This document shows positions 1-8,183 of a stretch of DNA of 49,655 nt, in pieces. Position numbers and translations under genes: made by a program. The DNA is taken from assembly GCA_005792355.1 (NCBI GenBank), contig SXSC01000216.1, positions 1-49,655 on the forward strand, given 5' to 3'. This DNA comes from Opitutaceae bacterium. Lineage in GTDB: Bacteria > Verrucomicrobiota > Verrucomicrobiia > Opitutales > Opitutaceae. A model generated the notes under the pieces. It did not search any database and was not told the origin of the DNA. It saw only the letters and a program-made list of their open reading frames with translations. Each line of letters starts with the position of its first letter. Position 1 is the first letter of the stretch.

Positions 1-386
1 ACATTGGCGTGGCTCGTGGGCACGTAGGGATTGCGCGGATGAAGCACGAGGGAAACGCCGAGCGCCTCCCAGGCCTTGCCCGCGAGCTCCGGCCGGTGCG
101 CGGTGGCGGAGGGCGGCAACTGGGTGCCGCGGACATGGGAAAATGCGACGCCCGCCTTCTCAAACACGGCACCGTTTGCAAGGAGCCGGGTGCGGCCACC
201 GCCACCCAGCCCGGGTTGATCAGCCTTGGCGGCTGCCGGCGCCCCCGAAGGCAAATGAACCGCGGCGCGGGTCCACTCATCAGTGCGAAACGCCTCCGGC
301 CCACCGTCGGCAGTCTGCAGCGACCGGCAGATCGCGTCCTGCAGGGAGTGCAGATAGGCGCGGACGGCTGGTAGATCAGGTGGCAT
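1..386 (-). CDS. hemF: Oxygen-dependent coproporphyrinogen III oxidase, N-terminal part (cut by window edge)
   Basis: This gene runs off the left edge, so only the first 128 residues are present. Reading the minus strand from ATG at 386 gives a protein starting [20 protein letters not shown], then [53 protein letters not shown] and [14 protein letters not shown]. These blocks match the N-terminal half of HemF, including the conserved [13 protein letters not shown] segment. HemF oxidatively decarboxylates coproporphyrinogen III to protoporphyrinogen IX in heme synthesis and needs O2, so the host probably meets oxygen. The gene is divergent from the membrane protein gene at 538. Family call is very secure; the start codon is likely but no strong Shine-Dalgarno sequence is visible. 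Confidence 0.95.
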   Translation of the reverse strand, partial: MPPDLPAVRAYLHSLQDAICRSLQTADGGPEAFRTDEWTRAAVHLPSGAPAAAKADQPGLGGGGRTRLLANGAVFEKAGVAFSHVRGTQLPPSATAHRPELAGKAWEALGVSLVLHPRNPYVPTSHAN

Positions 387-504
387 GTGGCAAAGCAGGG
401 CAGGGAGCTTGGGGCGAGTTGCGCGCTCGGCAAGCGCGCAGCCGGGAAAGCGGACGTGAAATTGGGCCACCTTGACGACTCTGGTAGCTTTCACGTTCGA
501 CAGT

Positions 505-518
505 CCGCGAGCTCGCGG
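505..518. promoter_or_regulatory. Perfect 14-bp palindrome in the hemF divergent intergenic region
   Basis: CCGCGAGCTCGCGG is perfectly self-complementary and lies 20 bp before the ATG at 538, in the 151-bp gap between divergent hemF and the membrane protein gene. It could be an operator or a leader hairpin. GC-rich palindromes of this length also occur by chance in such DNA, so this is only a candidate. Confidence 0.25.
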
Positions 519-537
519 GCTGGCTCACTGACTCCCG

Positions 538-1266
538 ATGCAATCCTCCGTCCTCACGACAGTCGCCGCCACTGGCTTTACCGTGGCGTTTTTCCACGCC
601 GCGATCCCGACGCACTGGCTGCCCTTCGTGCTGGTAGCCCGCGCGCGCAACTGGAGTCGAGGCAAGACGCTGGCGATCACGGCGCTGGCCGGGCTGGGGC
701 ACGTGGGCCTGACGAGCCTGCTGGGGCTGGCGATTGCGTGGTTTGGCTTTCAACTCGAGGAGAAAATGGAGGCATTCCCGTGGGTCGCGGGGGGCCTGTT
801 GCTCGTGTTTTCGCTGTATTTCGTCTGGCGGCAACTCTCCGGCCGCGGGATCTGCCACCATCACCCGCCGGGTGGCCGGCACCATGCCGACGAGCATTGT
901 GGCGAGGAAAAAGAGCACAGCCACTGGCAGGAAGAGCTGAAGGACAGCCCGCTCGTCTCTGCCCGCGCGGGCGAATGGGCTGCGATCAGCGGCCTCTTCG
1001 TGATGCTAACGTTGTCACCGTGCGAGGGATTCCTCGGGATTTATCTCTCCGCCGTGCAATTTGGCTGGCGCGGATTTTTCGTGCTCAGTGTGATTCTGGC
1101 GGTCGCCACGCTGGCGGGCATGACCCTGTTCACCTGGCTGGCACTGCTCGGTTTCGATCGCTTCCGGCTCAAGAGTTTCGAACGTTACGAGGCCGGGCTG
1201 CTGGCCGCGGTGTTCGGAATTCTCGGCGTGCTGATCATCTTGATCGAGCACGGGCACGAGCACTGA
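538..1266 (+). CDS. Polytopic membrane protein with His-rich cytosolic loop, possible metal transporter
   Basis: This 242-aa protein has about six hydrophobic segments (roughly residues 5-30, 38-68, 78-97, 147-170, 176-200 and 218-237). The first contains HAAIPTH (H20, H26), and a long loop at about 103-132 is packed with His, Cys and acidic residues (CHHHPPGGRHH, DEHCGEEKEHSH). A histidine-rich loop plus an HX5H-like helix recalls NicO/RcnA-type nickel-cobalt transporters, and the C-terminus ends EHGHEH. Substrate and family are inferred from this pattern only. It is divergent from hemF and convergent with the carboxypeptidase gene 14 bp downstream. It could also be a metal-binding permease of another family. 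Confidence 0.75.
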   Translation: MQSSVLTTVAATGFTVAFFHAAIPTHWLPFVLVARARNWSRGKTLAITALAGLGHVGLTSLLGLAIAWFGFQLEEKMEAFPWVAGGLLLVFSLYFVWRQLSGRGICHHHPPGGRHHADEHCGEEKEHSHWQEELKDSPLVSARAGEWAAISGLFVMLTLSPCEGFLGIYLSAVQFGWRGFFVLSVILAVATLAGMTLFTWLALLGFDRFRLKSFERYEAGLLAAVFGILGVLIILIEHGHEH

Positions 1267-1280
1267 GCCGGGAAAACGTG

Positions 1281-2294
1281 CTACCTTTTCGGAATTGAGA
1301 ACTTGATCACCGGCTCTCCGGGAGCCGGTGCCGCGGGAGCCGGCGCGGGGGTGGTCGCCGTACGTGGCGCGGGTTTGATCGGTGATTCGGATGGTGCCGG
1401 CAGCGGGGCGGCCGCGGGCAGAGCGGAGAATCCACGTTCGATCAGTTCGGCAATCTTGAGATCGCGCGTCTTGCTGTCGGGCGAGCCCATGGTCACCGCC
1501 ACCACCCGCCGGCCGTTGCGCAGCGCGGTGGCGGCGAGGCAGAAGCCCGCGCCCCGGGTGAAGCCGGTCTTCAGGCCATCCACCCCCGCGAGCTTGCCGA
1601 GCAGGTGATTGTGGTTGTCCATGTCGATCCTTCTCGGACCGGGGCGAAACACGCGACGTTTGACCGACGTGTAGGTCAAAACATTTGTCGTCTGCAGCAG
1701 GTGCAGACTGAGCTTTGCGAGATCACGGGGACTCGTCAGATCGTTCTCGTCGAGCCGGCGGCTGGAAGGGGGCAGCCCGTGCGGCGAGCGGAAAGTCGTG
1801 TCGCTCATTCCGAGTTCGCGGGCGCGGGCATTCATCAACGCCACAAACGCGCTCTTGGAACCCCCGACGTGAATCGCCAGTGCCGTGGCGACATCGTTGG
1901 CCGAGGCGATCATCAGGGCGTATAACATGTCCTCGACGGTGAAGGCTTCCTTCTCGGCGAGGTACACCTGCGAACCGCCGGTGCGCGCGGCTTCGGCGCT
2001 CACGCCCACCGAGGTTTGCAGCGTGATGTCGCCGCGGGCAAGGCGATCATGAACGACGAGAAACGTCATCAGTTTGGCCACGCTGGCGGGCGGGCCGACG
2101 AAATCGGCGCGATCTTCGAAGAGGACGGCTCCGGTGGCCGCATCCAGCACAATTGCGCCCTTGAAGGCGGCCGCATCATCGGCGGACGCCCCTGGACGGG
2201 TGGGCGCGGCGCGTTTGGTCGCCGCAGCGTCGGCCGCGAACGGCAGCAGCCCGCACAAAACAAACGTCGTCAGAACTCGGCGCGGAAACAGCAT
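1281..2294 (-). CDS. D-alanyl-D-alanine carboxypeptidase, peptidase S11 family
   Basis: This 337-aa protein trims the terminal D-Ala from peptidoglycan stem peptides in the periplasm. The three penicillin-binding motifs are present in order: SVAK (S71-K74, nucleophile and general base), SAN (131-133) and KTG (242-244). Residues 1-25 (MLFPRRV, then a hydrophobic core ending AADAAA) form a Sec signal peptide. After the catalytic domain there is a Pro/Ala-rich tail (about 293-328), in place of the amphipathic anchor domain of classical PBP5. The start was placed at the ATG at 2294 because it gives the signal peptide; the frame stays open upstream without homology. Aldolase lies upstream on the same strand, separated by a hairpin repeat. 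Confidence 0.92.
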   Translation of the reverse strand: MLFPRRVLTTFVLCGLLPFAADAAATKRAAPTRPGASADDAAAFKGAIVLDAATGAVLFEDRADFVGPPASVAKLMTFLVVHDRLARGDITLQTSVGVSAEAARTGGSQVYLAEKEAFTVEDMLYALMIASANDVATALAIHVGGSKSAFVALMNARARELGMSDTTFRSPHGLPPSSRRLDENDLTSPRDLAKLSLHLLQTTNVLTYTSVKRRVFRPGPRRIDMDNHNHLLGKLAGVDGLKTGFTRGAGFCLAATALRNGRRVVAVTMGSPDSKTRDLKIAELIERGFSALPAAAPLPAPSESPIKPAPRTATTPAPAPAAPAPGEPVIKFSIPKR

Positions 2295-2390
2295 CCGCGC
2301 GAGGAAGGACAATTTGCCGCGCGCGGCGAGTCGAAACGGCGCGCCGAGGGCAACGGTCGAATCGGGAGTTCGGGTTGCCGGTGGCGACCG

Positions 2391-2459
2391 GGAGGAAGGG
2401 CGCTGGCCCAAGCGCCCCGGCACACGCGACACGTCGGCGGTTGGGCAACCGCCGCTCCT
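2391..2459. repeat. Nested two-hairpin intergenic element (copy A)
   Basis: The element lies between the aldolase stop and the carboxypeptidase start. It has a left hairpin (GGGCGCT, 6-nt loop, AGCGCCC), a spacer, and a right hairpin at 2436-2453 (GGCGGTTG, GG, CAACCGCC). Its ends are GGAGG on the left and GCTCCT on the right, roughly inverted. Related elements lie at 18740, 19841, 21762 and 41582. Confidence 0.8.
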
Positions 2460-2484
2460 CGTCAGGCTCGTCGTCGTGCGCGAC

Positions 2485-3435
2485 CTACTTGCCGAGACTG
2501 GCGCGCAAGTCGGTGAGCTGACCGGCGCTGCCGAGCAGCTGATTACGGCTCGCGATGAACTTCGCGTATTCCTCGATGAAAATCTTCCCCGGTGGACGGA
2601 AATCGAATTCACCCGGCTTGTCGCGGAAGAACTCACGGTGGACGCGGGTCCAGACGAGGCGGCCGTCGGTGTCGATGTTGACCTTGGTCACGCCGAGCTT
2701 GGCCGCCGGCAGGTATTCGTTCGGGTCGACGCCCATTGAGTCTTTGATCTGCCCGCCGGCCAGGTTGATGCGGTCGACTTCTTCCTTCGGGACGCTGGAG
2801 CTGCCGTGCATGACCAGCGGGAAACCCGGGAGACGATCCTTGATCTTCTGCAGCACGTCGAAGTGCAGCGACTGACGGCCCTTGAACTTGAAGGCGCCGT
2901 GCGAGGTGCCAATGGCGGCCGCGAGACAATCGCAGCCGGTGCGGGCGACGAACTCCCGGGCCTCATCGGGGTCGGTCAGGCACGCGTTGCCGTCCTCGAC
3001 CTTGATGTCCTCCTCGACGCCGCCGAGCATGCCGAGTTCCGCCTCGACCGAAATGCCCTTGGCGTGCGCCTTGTCCACCACGCGCTTCGTGATGGCGATG
3101 TTTTGATCGAACGGATCATGCGACGCATCGATCATCACGGAGCTGAAGAAGCCCGAATTGATGCAGTCATAACAGGTTTCCTCGTCACCATGATCGAGAT
3201 GGACGGCGAAAACCGCCTCCGGAAAAATTTCCGCGGCGGAACGGATGATCGCCTCGAGCATGCGCTTGTCGGTGTACTTGCGCGCCCCCTTGGAAATTTG
3301 GATTATGAACGGCGCCTGCGACTGGATACAGCCCTTGAAGAGGCCCATCGCCTGTTCGGCGTTGTTGATATTATAGGCGCCGACGGCGTATTTCCCGTAG
3401 GCGTGTTTGAACAACTGCGCGGTGGTGACGATCAT
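2485..3435 (-). CDS. fba: Class II fructose-bisphosphate aldolase
   Basis: This 316-aa zinc enzyme reversibly cleaves fructose 1,6-bisphosphate into dihydroxyacetone phosphate and glyceraldehyde 3-phosphate. Visible family motifs are VHLDHGDEE (D81 base, H82 zinc ligand), EAELGMLGG (E131, E133), GTSHGAF (H179, zinc), VMHGSSSVP (H210, zinc) and the phosphate-binding VNIDTDGRL. The length is typical for the class II family with a C-terminal extension. The ATG at 3435 gives the normal MIVTTAQLFKHA start; the reading frame upstream of it is non-homologous. It probably has its own promoter, because a strong terminator at 3654-3676 ends the upstream transcript. With pgi (22040-23632) it represents central glycolysis in this window. 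Confidence 0.96.
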   Translation of the reverse strand: MIVTTAQLFKHAYGKYAVGAYNINNAEQAMGLFKGCIQSQAPFIIQISKGARKYTDKRMLEAIIRSAAEIFPEAVFAVHLDHGDEETCYDCINSGFFSSVMIDASHDPFDQNIAITKRVVDKAHAKGISVEAELGMLGGVEEDIKVEDGNACLTDPDEAREFVARTGCDCLAAAIGTSHGAFKFKGRQSLHFDVLQKIKDRLPGFPLVMHGSSSVPKEEVDRINLAGGQIKDSMGVDPNEYLPAAKLGVTKVNIDTDGRLVWTRVHREFFRDKPGEFDFRPPGKIFIEEYAKFIASRNQLLGSAGQLTDLRASLGK

Positions 3436-3653
3436 AGGCTGGAAGAGTTCAGCGTGAGATTCCCGGCGGGCGCCGCCACGAGCAAGGGTTTTCGGTATGC
3501 AAAATGTGCGAACCCCTGCGCGCGCCTTGTTCGGGCTGGCGGCGGGAGCCTGGGTTGGATTCCGCCGGCGCGCTGCGCTTCCTTCGAATCGTCGCAAAGA
3601 GGCACGATTCGGATGAAGAGCAGCGCACTCCGAGGGGTGCGGTTGCCGCGCTG

Positions 3654-3676
3654 AAAAAAAGGAGGGAGACCCTCCT
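3654..3676 (-). terminator. Rho-independent terminator after the coiled-coil membrane protein gene
   Basis: On the minus strand the sequence reads AGGAGGG, loop TCT, CCCTCCT, followed by a run of seven T. This is a perfect 7-bp GC-rich stem with a U-tract, 4 bp beyond the stop codon at 3680. It separates that transcript from the aldolase gene. Confidence 0.9.
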
Positions 3677-3679
3677 GAA

Positions 3680-4906
3680 CTACCCTCCGCCCGGGGGGCG
3701 GCGGGGATTCGAGGGCGCGGGGCCGGTCGCGGGAGTCGTGCCAGCGGGCGGAGTGGGGCGGTCCGCGCCCGGATTCGGTGGCTGGCTGGTCGCGAGCGTC
3801 TGGCGGACGAGTTGCTGCAGTTGTTGCTGGGCCTGCTGCTCCTTTTGGATTTGCTGCAAGGTCGCCACCTGGGGCGGTGCGAGGATGGTCTGGGCCTGCG
3901 CCACGGCGGCATTGGTCACCGGAGCTCCGGTCGTGCGGCCGGAGCCATCGAGAATTCCGGCGATGATGTTGCCCCCCACGGCACCGAGGGCGCCCATCAT
4001 CATGCCACCGACCTCCGGACCGCGGCCGCCGCCCGGAGGGCCGACCGGAAAATCAAACGCGGCGACGGGGCCGCGATTGGGTGGCGGTCCGTCGGTCGCC
4101 GGCCCGCCGGCCGGGCGTTGGGGCGCGATGGGCCGGGCCGGCTGGTTGGTGGCGAGGATTTGCACCAACTGCTCGGTTTGCGCCGGGGTAAGCGGCGTGT
4201 TGGAATAGCTGAGACGCTGCTGGAGTTCATTGGCCACCGTGCGCTGGGGCAGCGTCTGTTCGTAGGTCTGGAGTTGCGCGAAGCCGGTTTCACCAATCAC
4301 CGACTTGATGCTGCTGCTGATCTCGTTTTGGGCGTTGGTGAGCAACCGCCGGTAGCCTTCGGGATTTTCCCGTGGATCAATGCCCTGCTCCCGCGCGACG
4401 TTAATCACGTCCTGCCGGGTGTTACCCCTTTCCACGAGCAGCGCTTTTACCTTTTCCGCCTGATCAGTGGACAAGTTCAGGTTCGTGAAAAGCGCCGCGT
4501 AGCGAGCGTCGATGCCGGTCTTCTGCAGCACATTGATCATCGCCTGAACATCGGGCTTGGCCAGCAGATCGCGCACCGCCGTCATCTGCTGCACGCCCCC
4601 GTCTCCACGGCCCCGCGGGTCCACCGGGCTGCCGCGTCCACCGGCGTCGCGCGCCGGTCGTTCACCACCGGGTCCGGCGGGATCCGGCCGGCTTCCCGCC
4701 GGCCTGGCTGCGGCGAGGCGGTCCTGCAGGTCCTGGTTGAGCTTCTCCAGGTCCCAGGCGCGTTTTTGCAGATCGGCGCGTTCATTCCGGTTCATCGCGG
4801 AGGCCCGCAACTCGACGAGTTCGGAATACTGGCGCCAGGCGAGCAGCGCGCCTCCGACGGTGGTCAGGGAAAGAAGCGCGAGGAGGTATGTTTGGGGGGA
4901 TTTCAC
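3680..4906 (-). CDS. Membrane-anchored coiled-coil protein of unknown function, weakly LTxxQ/Spy-like
   Basis: This 408-aa protein has one N-terminal membrane helix (about residues 6-24), then a charged heptad-like coiled coil (about 27-66), then a Gly/Pro/Arg-rich linker (about 68-104). A helical domain follows (about 105-255) containing LNLSTDQAEKVKALL and LTPAQTEQLVQIL, which recall the LTxxQ motif of periplasmic Spy/CpxP-like proteins. The rest is low-complexity Pro/Gly/Gln, including a QQ-rich helix near 350, ending RRPPGGG. It is probably inner-membrane anchored with a periplasmic body. The gene ends at a strong terminator and starts 57 bp after the topoisomerase stop, so the two may be co-transcribed. 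The specific function is unknown. Confidence 0.8.
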   Translation of the reverse strand: MKSPQTYLLALLSLTTVGGALLAWRQYSELVELRASAMNRNERADLQKRAWDLEKLNQDLQDRLAAARPAGSRPDPAGPGGERPARDAGGRGSPVDPRGRGDGGVQQMTAVRDLLAKPDVQAMINVLQKTGIDARYAALFTNLNLSTDQAEKVKALLVERGNTRQDVINVAREQGIDPRENPEGYRRLLTNAQNEISSSIKSVIGETGFAQLQTYEQTLPQRTVANELQQRLSYSNTPLTPAQTEQLVQILATNQPARPIAPQRPAGGPATDGPPPNRGPVAAFDFPVGPPGGGRGPEVGGMMMGALGAVGGNIIAGILDGSGRTTGAPVTNAAVAQAQTILAPPQVATLQQIQKEQQAQQQLQQLVRQTLATSQPPNPGADRPTPPAGTTPATGPAPSNPRRPPGGG

Positions 4907-4963
4907 GTTGTTCGGCTAGACGAGAAGCCGGGGGCGAAGTTTCCGGACAATGCCCTTCGTCCG

Positions 4964-7762
4964 TCAGCGCGGAGGGAATTCAAACTCCGCCTTGGCGCCG
5001 GTCTTCGACAACACGAGGTAGGCGCCAAACGGCATTCCGCGTTTGGACATGAAGCCCTGGATGAGATTTGTCCGACCTTCCTCCAGCAGGCGGACGATCT
5101 CATCCGTGGGAAGACTGAGGCCGCAAAGCTGCCGCTTGAGCGTGAGCACGATGCGGTTGTCCTGGTCCGGACGGCGGACGTAAAATGCCTCGGAAGTCTC
5201 GAGAATTTCCCCGCCCTTGTGCATCTTGCTTGTTCCGACGACGGTCGCCTGCGTGAGGTCGGGCGCCACCTTGGCCTTGCGGGGAATCGGCTTGCCGTCC
5301 TTGTCCAGCTTGGGCGCGCGCGGCGGAAACTCCCAGGAGAATTTCGGACCCTCGCGCTTCAGGATCGCGTCGAATGGCCGGCCTTTCTTCGAGATGAAGC
5401 TCTTGATCAGTTCGGTCTTTCCCTCGCCGACCAACTGCTGGGCCATCTCCCGGGTGATGGCCTTTTGACACATCAGCCGGCCGATGCGAAACGTCTGCTT
5501 CCAGCCTTCGCCGTCGCGTTCCCGCAGGATATGGCTCGAACCGACCTCGCAGAGCTGCGCTCCGGTTTTCGGATCCGTCCAATAGGGTTCGACCGTGCCG
5601 AGGTCGACTTTGTCGCCGAAATCATACTCGGCCTTGTATTTCCCGGTCTCGGCGTCCTTGGTCAGCCGGAGCAGCGCCGAAAAACGCGCGCGGGTCTTGG
5701 CCGAGATGAAACCATCGAGCGGGCCAAGCGAACCTTTGTCGACGAGCTGTCGCACTTCCTCCTCCTCCATTCTCCGGCCGCCGATGACTTTGTAGATCAT
5801 GAACTCACCGTCATGCGACTTGTACCCCCGCAACGTCTCGCGCAGCGGCTTGCCGTCGGTCGGGGAGAGGATGGTCGTCTCCCGCGCGATCGAATCGTCC
5901 TCCTCGAAGCCCTTCACGCGTTCGATGATGCCCTTCGTCTGCTCGACGATTTCATCCATGAACTTTTCGCGTGAAAATTTGTTGTGCTCCATCTGCCGGA
6001 GCTTGAATTCCCACTCACCGGTCATCGCCGGACTGGTCAGCGCCTCGGCCTTCACGGCGCTGAGAAACTGGACGACCTGCTCCGCCTTGGCCGTCGGGAT
6101 GAGTTCCCGCTGCGGACGGTCGATATACTTCTGGTTGATCAGCCCGTCGATGGTATCCGCCCGGGTCGCCGGTGTGCCGAGCCCGCGTTCCTTCATCGCC
6201 TCGGCCATGTCTTCGTCGTCGACAAGCTTTCCGGCGCCTTCCATGGCGGAAAGCAGTGTCGCTTCCGTGTAGCGCGGTGGTGGCCGGGTCGACTCGTGAT
6301 GCAGCGCGGACTCGACCGTCCGCGCGCGGGCCGGTGCGCCATCATCGGCGCTCAGGGCCGGCAGCGCCTTCGAATCGGGGGACTCCTCGTCGACGGTCGT
6401 CTTGCCGTAGACCGCGAGCCAGCCCGGAAAGGTCAGGACCTTGCCCTCGGTCTTGAAGTCGTGTCCAGGTGCGACGGTGCTGGTGCGGGTCGTGATGTCG
6501 AATTCGGCCGGGGGAAAAAACGCCGCGACAAAACGCCGCGCAATCATGTCGAAGACCTTCGCCTCCATCTCATCGAGGTGTTTGGCCTCGTGGCTGGTGG
6601 GAATGATCGCGAAGTGATCCGAGATCTGCTCGTTGTTGAAAATGCGCTTGTTGGGTCGCACCCAGCCGGCCTCCAACACCTGATGCGCGTGGGGGGCCAG
6701 GCCGCCGTGGAGATTGCGCAGCGCCTCGCGCACCGTCGGAATGTAATCCTCGGGGAGCGCGCGCGAATCGGTGCGCGGGTAGGTGATCATCTTGTGGCGC
6801 TCGTAGAGGGCCTGCGCGATTTGCAGCGTGCGCCGCGCGGGCAACCCGTAGCGGTTGTTCGCCTCCCGCTGCAGGGTCGTGAGATCGTAGAGCCGCGGGG
6901 AGGCCTGCGTGCTGGCCTTTTTCTCCTCGGTCACGGCGGCGAGGGGAGCACCCGCGCACGCGGCGTGGACCGCCTCCGCCAGCGCGCGATCCCACAGGCG
7001 GTCGACGCGGTCGTGCTCGTCGCCTTCGTTCTTCTTGAAATCGGGGCGCTGGTAAACGCCCTCATAGCGGCCCTTGGCCACCTCAAAGGTGGCGGTCACG
7101 CGCCAGTATTCGCGGGGCTTGAAATTCCTAATCTCCAACTCGCGGGCGTAAACGATCGCGAGTGTCGGTGTCTGCACGCGGCCGACCGAGGCGACGTTGC
7201 CCGCCCGTGAACCGAACATGCGCTTGGTCAGCGCCCGCGTGCCGTTGATGCCGATCAGCCAGTCGCTCTCGCTCCGGCAGCGCGCGGCGTCCTGCAGGCC
7301 GCTCATTTTTTCGCCGTCCCGCAGATTCTTGAAGGCTTCCTGGATTCCGCCGGTCGTCATCGTCTGCATCCAGGCGCGCTTCACCGGCAGCTTGCTCTTG
7401 GTGAGCTGATACAGGTACGCGAAGATCAGCTCGCCCTCCCGCCCGGCGTCGCAGGCGTTGATGACGTGGCCAATGTCCTTGCGTGCCAGGAGTTTTTTCA
7501 GCGCGTTAAAACGCTCCTTGGATTCCGCGATCGGCTTGAGGCCGAATTTTGCGGGAATGATCGGCAGGGTCTCCAGGCGCCAGAAGCCGTATTTTTTCTT
7601 GTCGATGTCCTCGGGCATCTCGAGTTCCACGAGGTGACCGAGGGCGTACGAGACGACATACTCGTCGTTTTCGTAGTGATCCCCGTGCTTGGGAACCTTG
7701 CCGAGGGAGCGGGCGAGGTCGGCGGCGACGGACGGCTTCTCGGCGATGACGAGTGACTTCAT
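4964..7762 (-). CDS. topB: Type IA DNA topoisomerase III-like protein with three C-terminal repeats
   Basis: This 932-aa enzyme relaxes or decatenates DNA by single-strand passage. The N-terminal Toprim domain shows VIAEKPS (E8) and the acidic DAGREGE motif (about 105-111). The catalytic tyrosine is Y328 in MITYPRTDSRALP. SVGRVQTPTL, RYTEATLL and ERGLGTPATRA complete the core. The C-terminal third (about 620-932) carries three divergent copies of a module ending in GFISAKTRARFSALL, SFISKKGRPFDAIL and GFMSKRGMPFGAYL, resembling the Toprim C-terminal repeats seen in TopB-like enzymes that lack Cys zinc fingers. A TopB identity fits better than TopA, but only phylogeny would settle it. ATG at 7762 gives the canonical MKSLVIAEKPSVA start. 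Confidence 0.93.
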   Translation of the reverse strand: MKSLVIAEKPSVAADLARSLGKVPKHGDHYENDEYVVSYALGHLVELEMPEDIDKKKYGFWRLETLPIIPAKFGLKPIAESKERFNALKKLLARKDIGHVINACDAGREGELIFAYLYQLTKSKLPVKRAWMQTMTTGGIQEAFKNLRDGEKMSGLQDAARCRSESDWLIGINGTRALTKRMFGSRAGNVASVGRVQTPTLAIVYARELEIRNFKPREYWRVTATFEVAKGRYEGVYQRPDFKKNEGDEHDRVDRLWDRALAEAVHAACAGAPLAAVTEEKKASTQASPRLYDLTTLQREANNRYGLPARRTLQIAQALYERHKMITYPRTDSRALPEDYIPTVREALRNLHGGLAPHAHQVLEAGWVRPNKRIFNNEQISDHFAIIPTSHEAKHLDEMEAKVFDMIARRFVAAFFPPAEFDITTRTSTVAPGHDFKTEGKVLTFPGWLAVYGKTTVDEESPDSKALPALSADDGAPARARTVESALHHESTRPPPRYTEATLLSAMEGAGKLVDDEDMAEAMKERGLGTPATRADTIDGLINQKYIDRPQRELIPTAKAEQVVQFLSAVKAEALTSPAMTGEWEFKLRQMEHNKFSREKFMDEIVEQTKGIIERVKGFEEDDSIARETTILSPTDGKPLRETLRGYKSHDGEFMIYKVIGGRRMEEEEVRQLVDKGSLGPLDGFISAKTRARFSALLRLTKDAETGKYKAEYDFGDKVDLGTVEPYWTDPKTGAQLCEVGSSHILRERDGEGWKQTFRIGRLMCQKAITREMAQQLVGEGKTELIKSFISKKGRPFDAILKREGPKFSWEFPPRAPKLDKDGKPIPRKAKVAPDLTQATVVGTSKMHKGGEILETSEAFYVRRPDQDNRIVLTLKRQLCGLSLPTDEIVRLLEEGRTNLIQGFMSKRGMPFGAYLVLSKTGAKAEFEFPPR

Positions 7763-7807
7763 TGACGCGAGCCGTTACCGGCGTCGCGACGAAGTGCAAG
7801 AAATTGT

Positions 7808-7834
7808 TTTCAGTTTCCCGCCCGGGGCGGAAAA
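7808..7834 (-). terminator. Possible terminator hairpin after the anti-sigma gene
   Basis: Just after the stop codon at 7836 the minus strand can pair GTTTTCCGCCC with GGGCGGGAAAC (one G-T wobble) around a tight CCCG loop. There is no long T-tract, only an AT-rich tail, so termination is plausible rather than certain. Confidence 0.45.
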
Positions 7835-7835
7835 C

Positions 7836-8183
7836 TTAGCGACCGAGCAACATGACTGTTTTCGTGCCGTTTTCCCGCGGCAAGACGAGCAGCGGTCGGT
7901 CGCGCAACCGGGCCAGCAACTCGTCATCAGAAATGATTTCATAGCCGCGCGGCACGATCGGAACCAGCGTGGACGAGAGGGGAGGACTGTGCCGAGGAAT
8001 TAGGAAAACGGCCGCGCCCAGCACCGCGGCCGTCGTCAATGCGAGCGATCCACGGCGCACGCGGCGCCGCCAGCGGGCATGAGCTGCCGCCCGCCGCGCG
8101 ATCGCCGCCATCGGACCATCGCACCAATCACCGTGCAAGGTCTCGGCCAGCAGCCGGGCGCGGGGGTCAGGTGAGTCATTCAT
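7836..8183 (-). CDS. Small single-pass membrane protein, putative anti-sigma factor
   Basis: This 115-aa protein has a basic N-terminal half (HARWRRRVRRGS), one membrane helix at about residues 46-62 (LALTTAAVLGAAVFLI) and a short periplasmic tail. Its start overlaps the end of the ECF sigma gene by 8 bp, the usual arrangement for a sigma factor and its membrane inhibitor. No zinc-binding HxxxCxxC motif of ZAS-type anti-sigmas is visible, so its mode of action is unclear. The tail ends with DDELLARLRDRPLLVLPREN, a pattern often seen in short anti-sigma proteins of this phylum. Function is inferred from position and topology. Confidence 0.7.
   Translation of the reverse strand: MNDSPDPRARLLAETLHGDWCDGPMAAIARRAAAHARWRRRVRRGSLALTTAAVLGAAVFLIPRHSPPLSSTLVPIVPRGYEIISDDELLARLRDRPLLVLPRENGTKTVMLLGR

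Noticed and set aside
1308..1333. Hairpin CACCGGCTC/GAGCCGGTG near the carboxypeptidase stop as a terminator
   Set aside because: It lies inside the coding part of the Pro/Ala-rich tail and lacks a T-tract; likely a by-product of codon composition.
3812..5974. Long open frame on the plus strand over the topoisomerase and coiled-coil genes
   Set aside because: It is the antisense shadow of two well-supported minus-strand genes in GC-rich DNA, with no family motifs.
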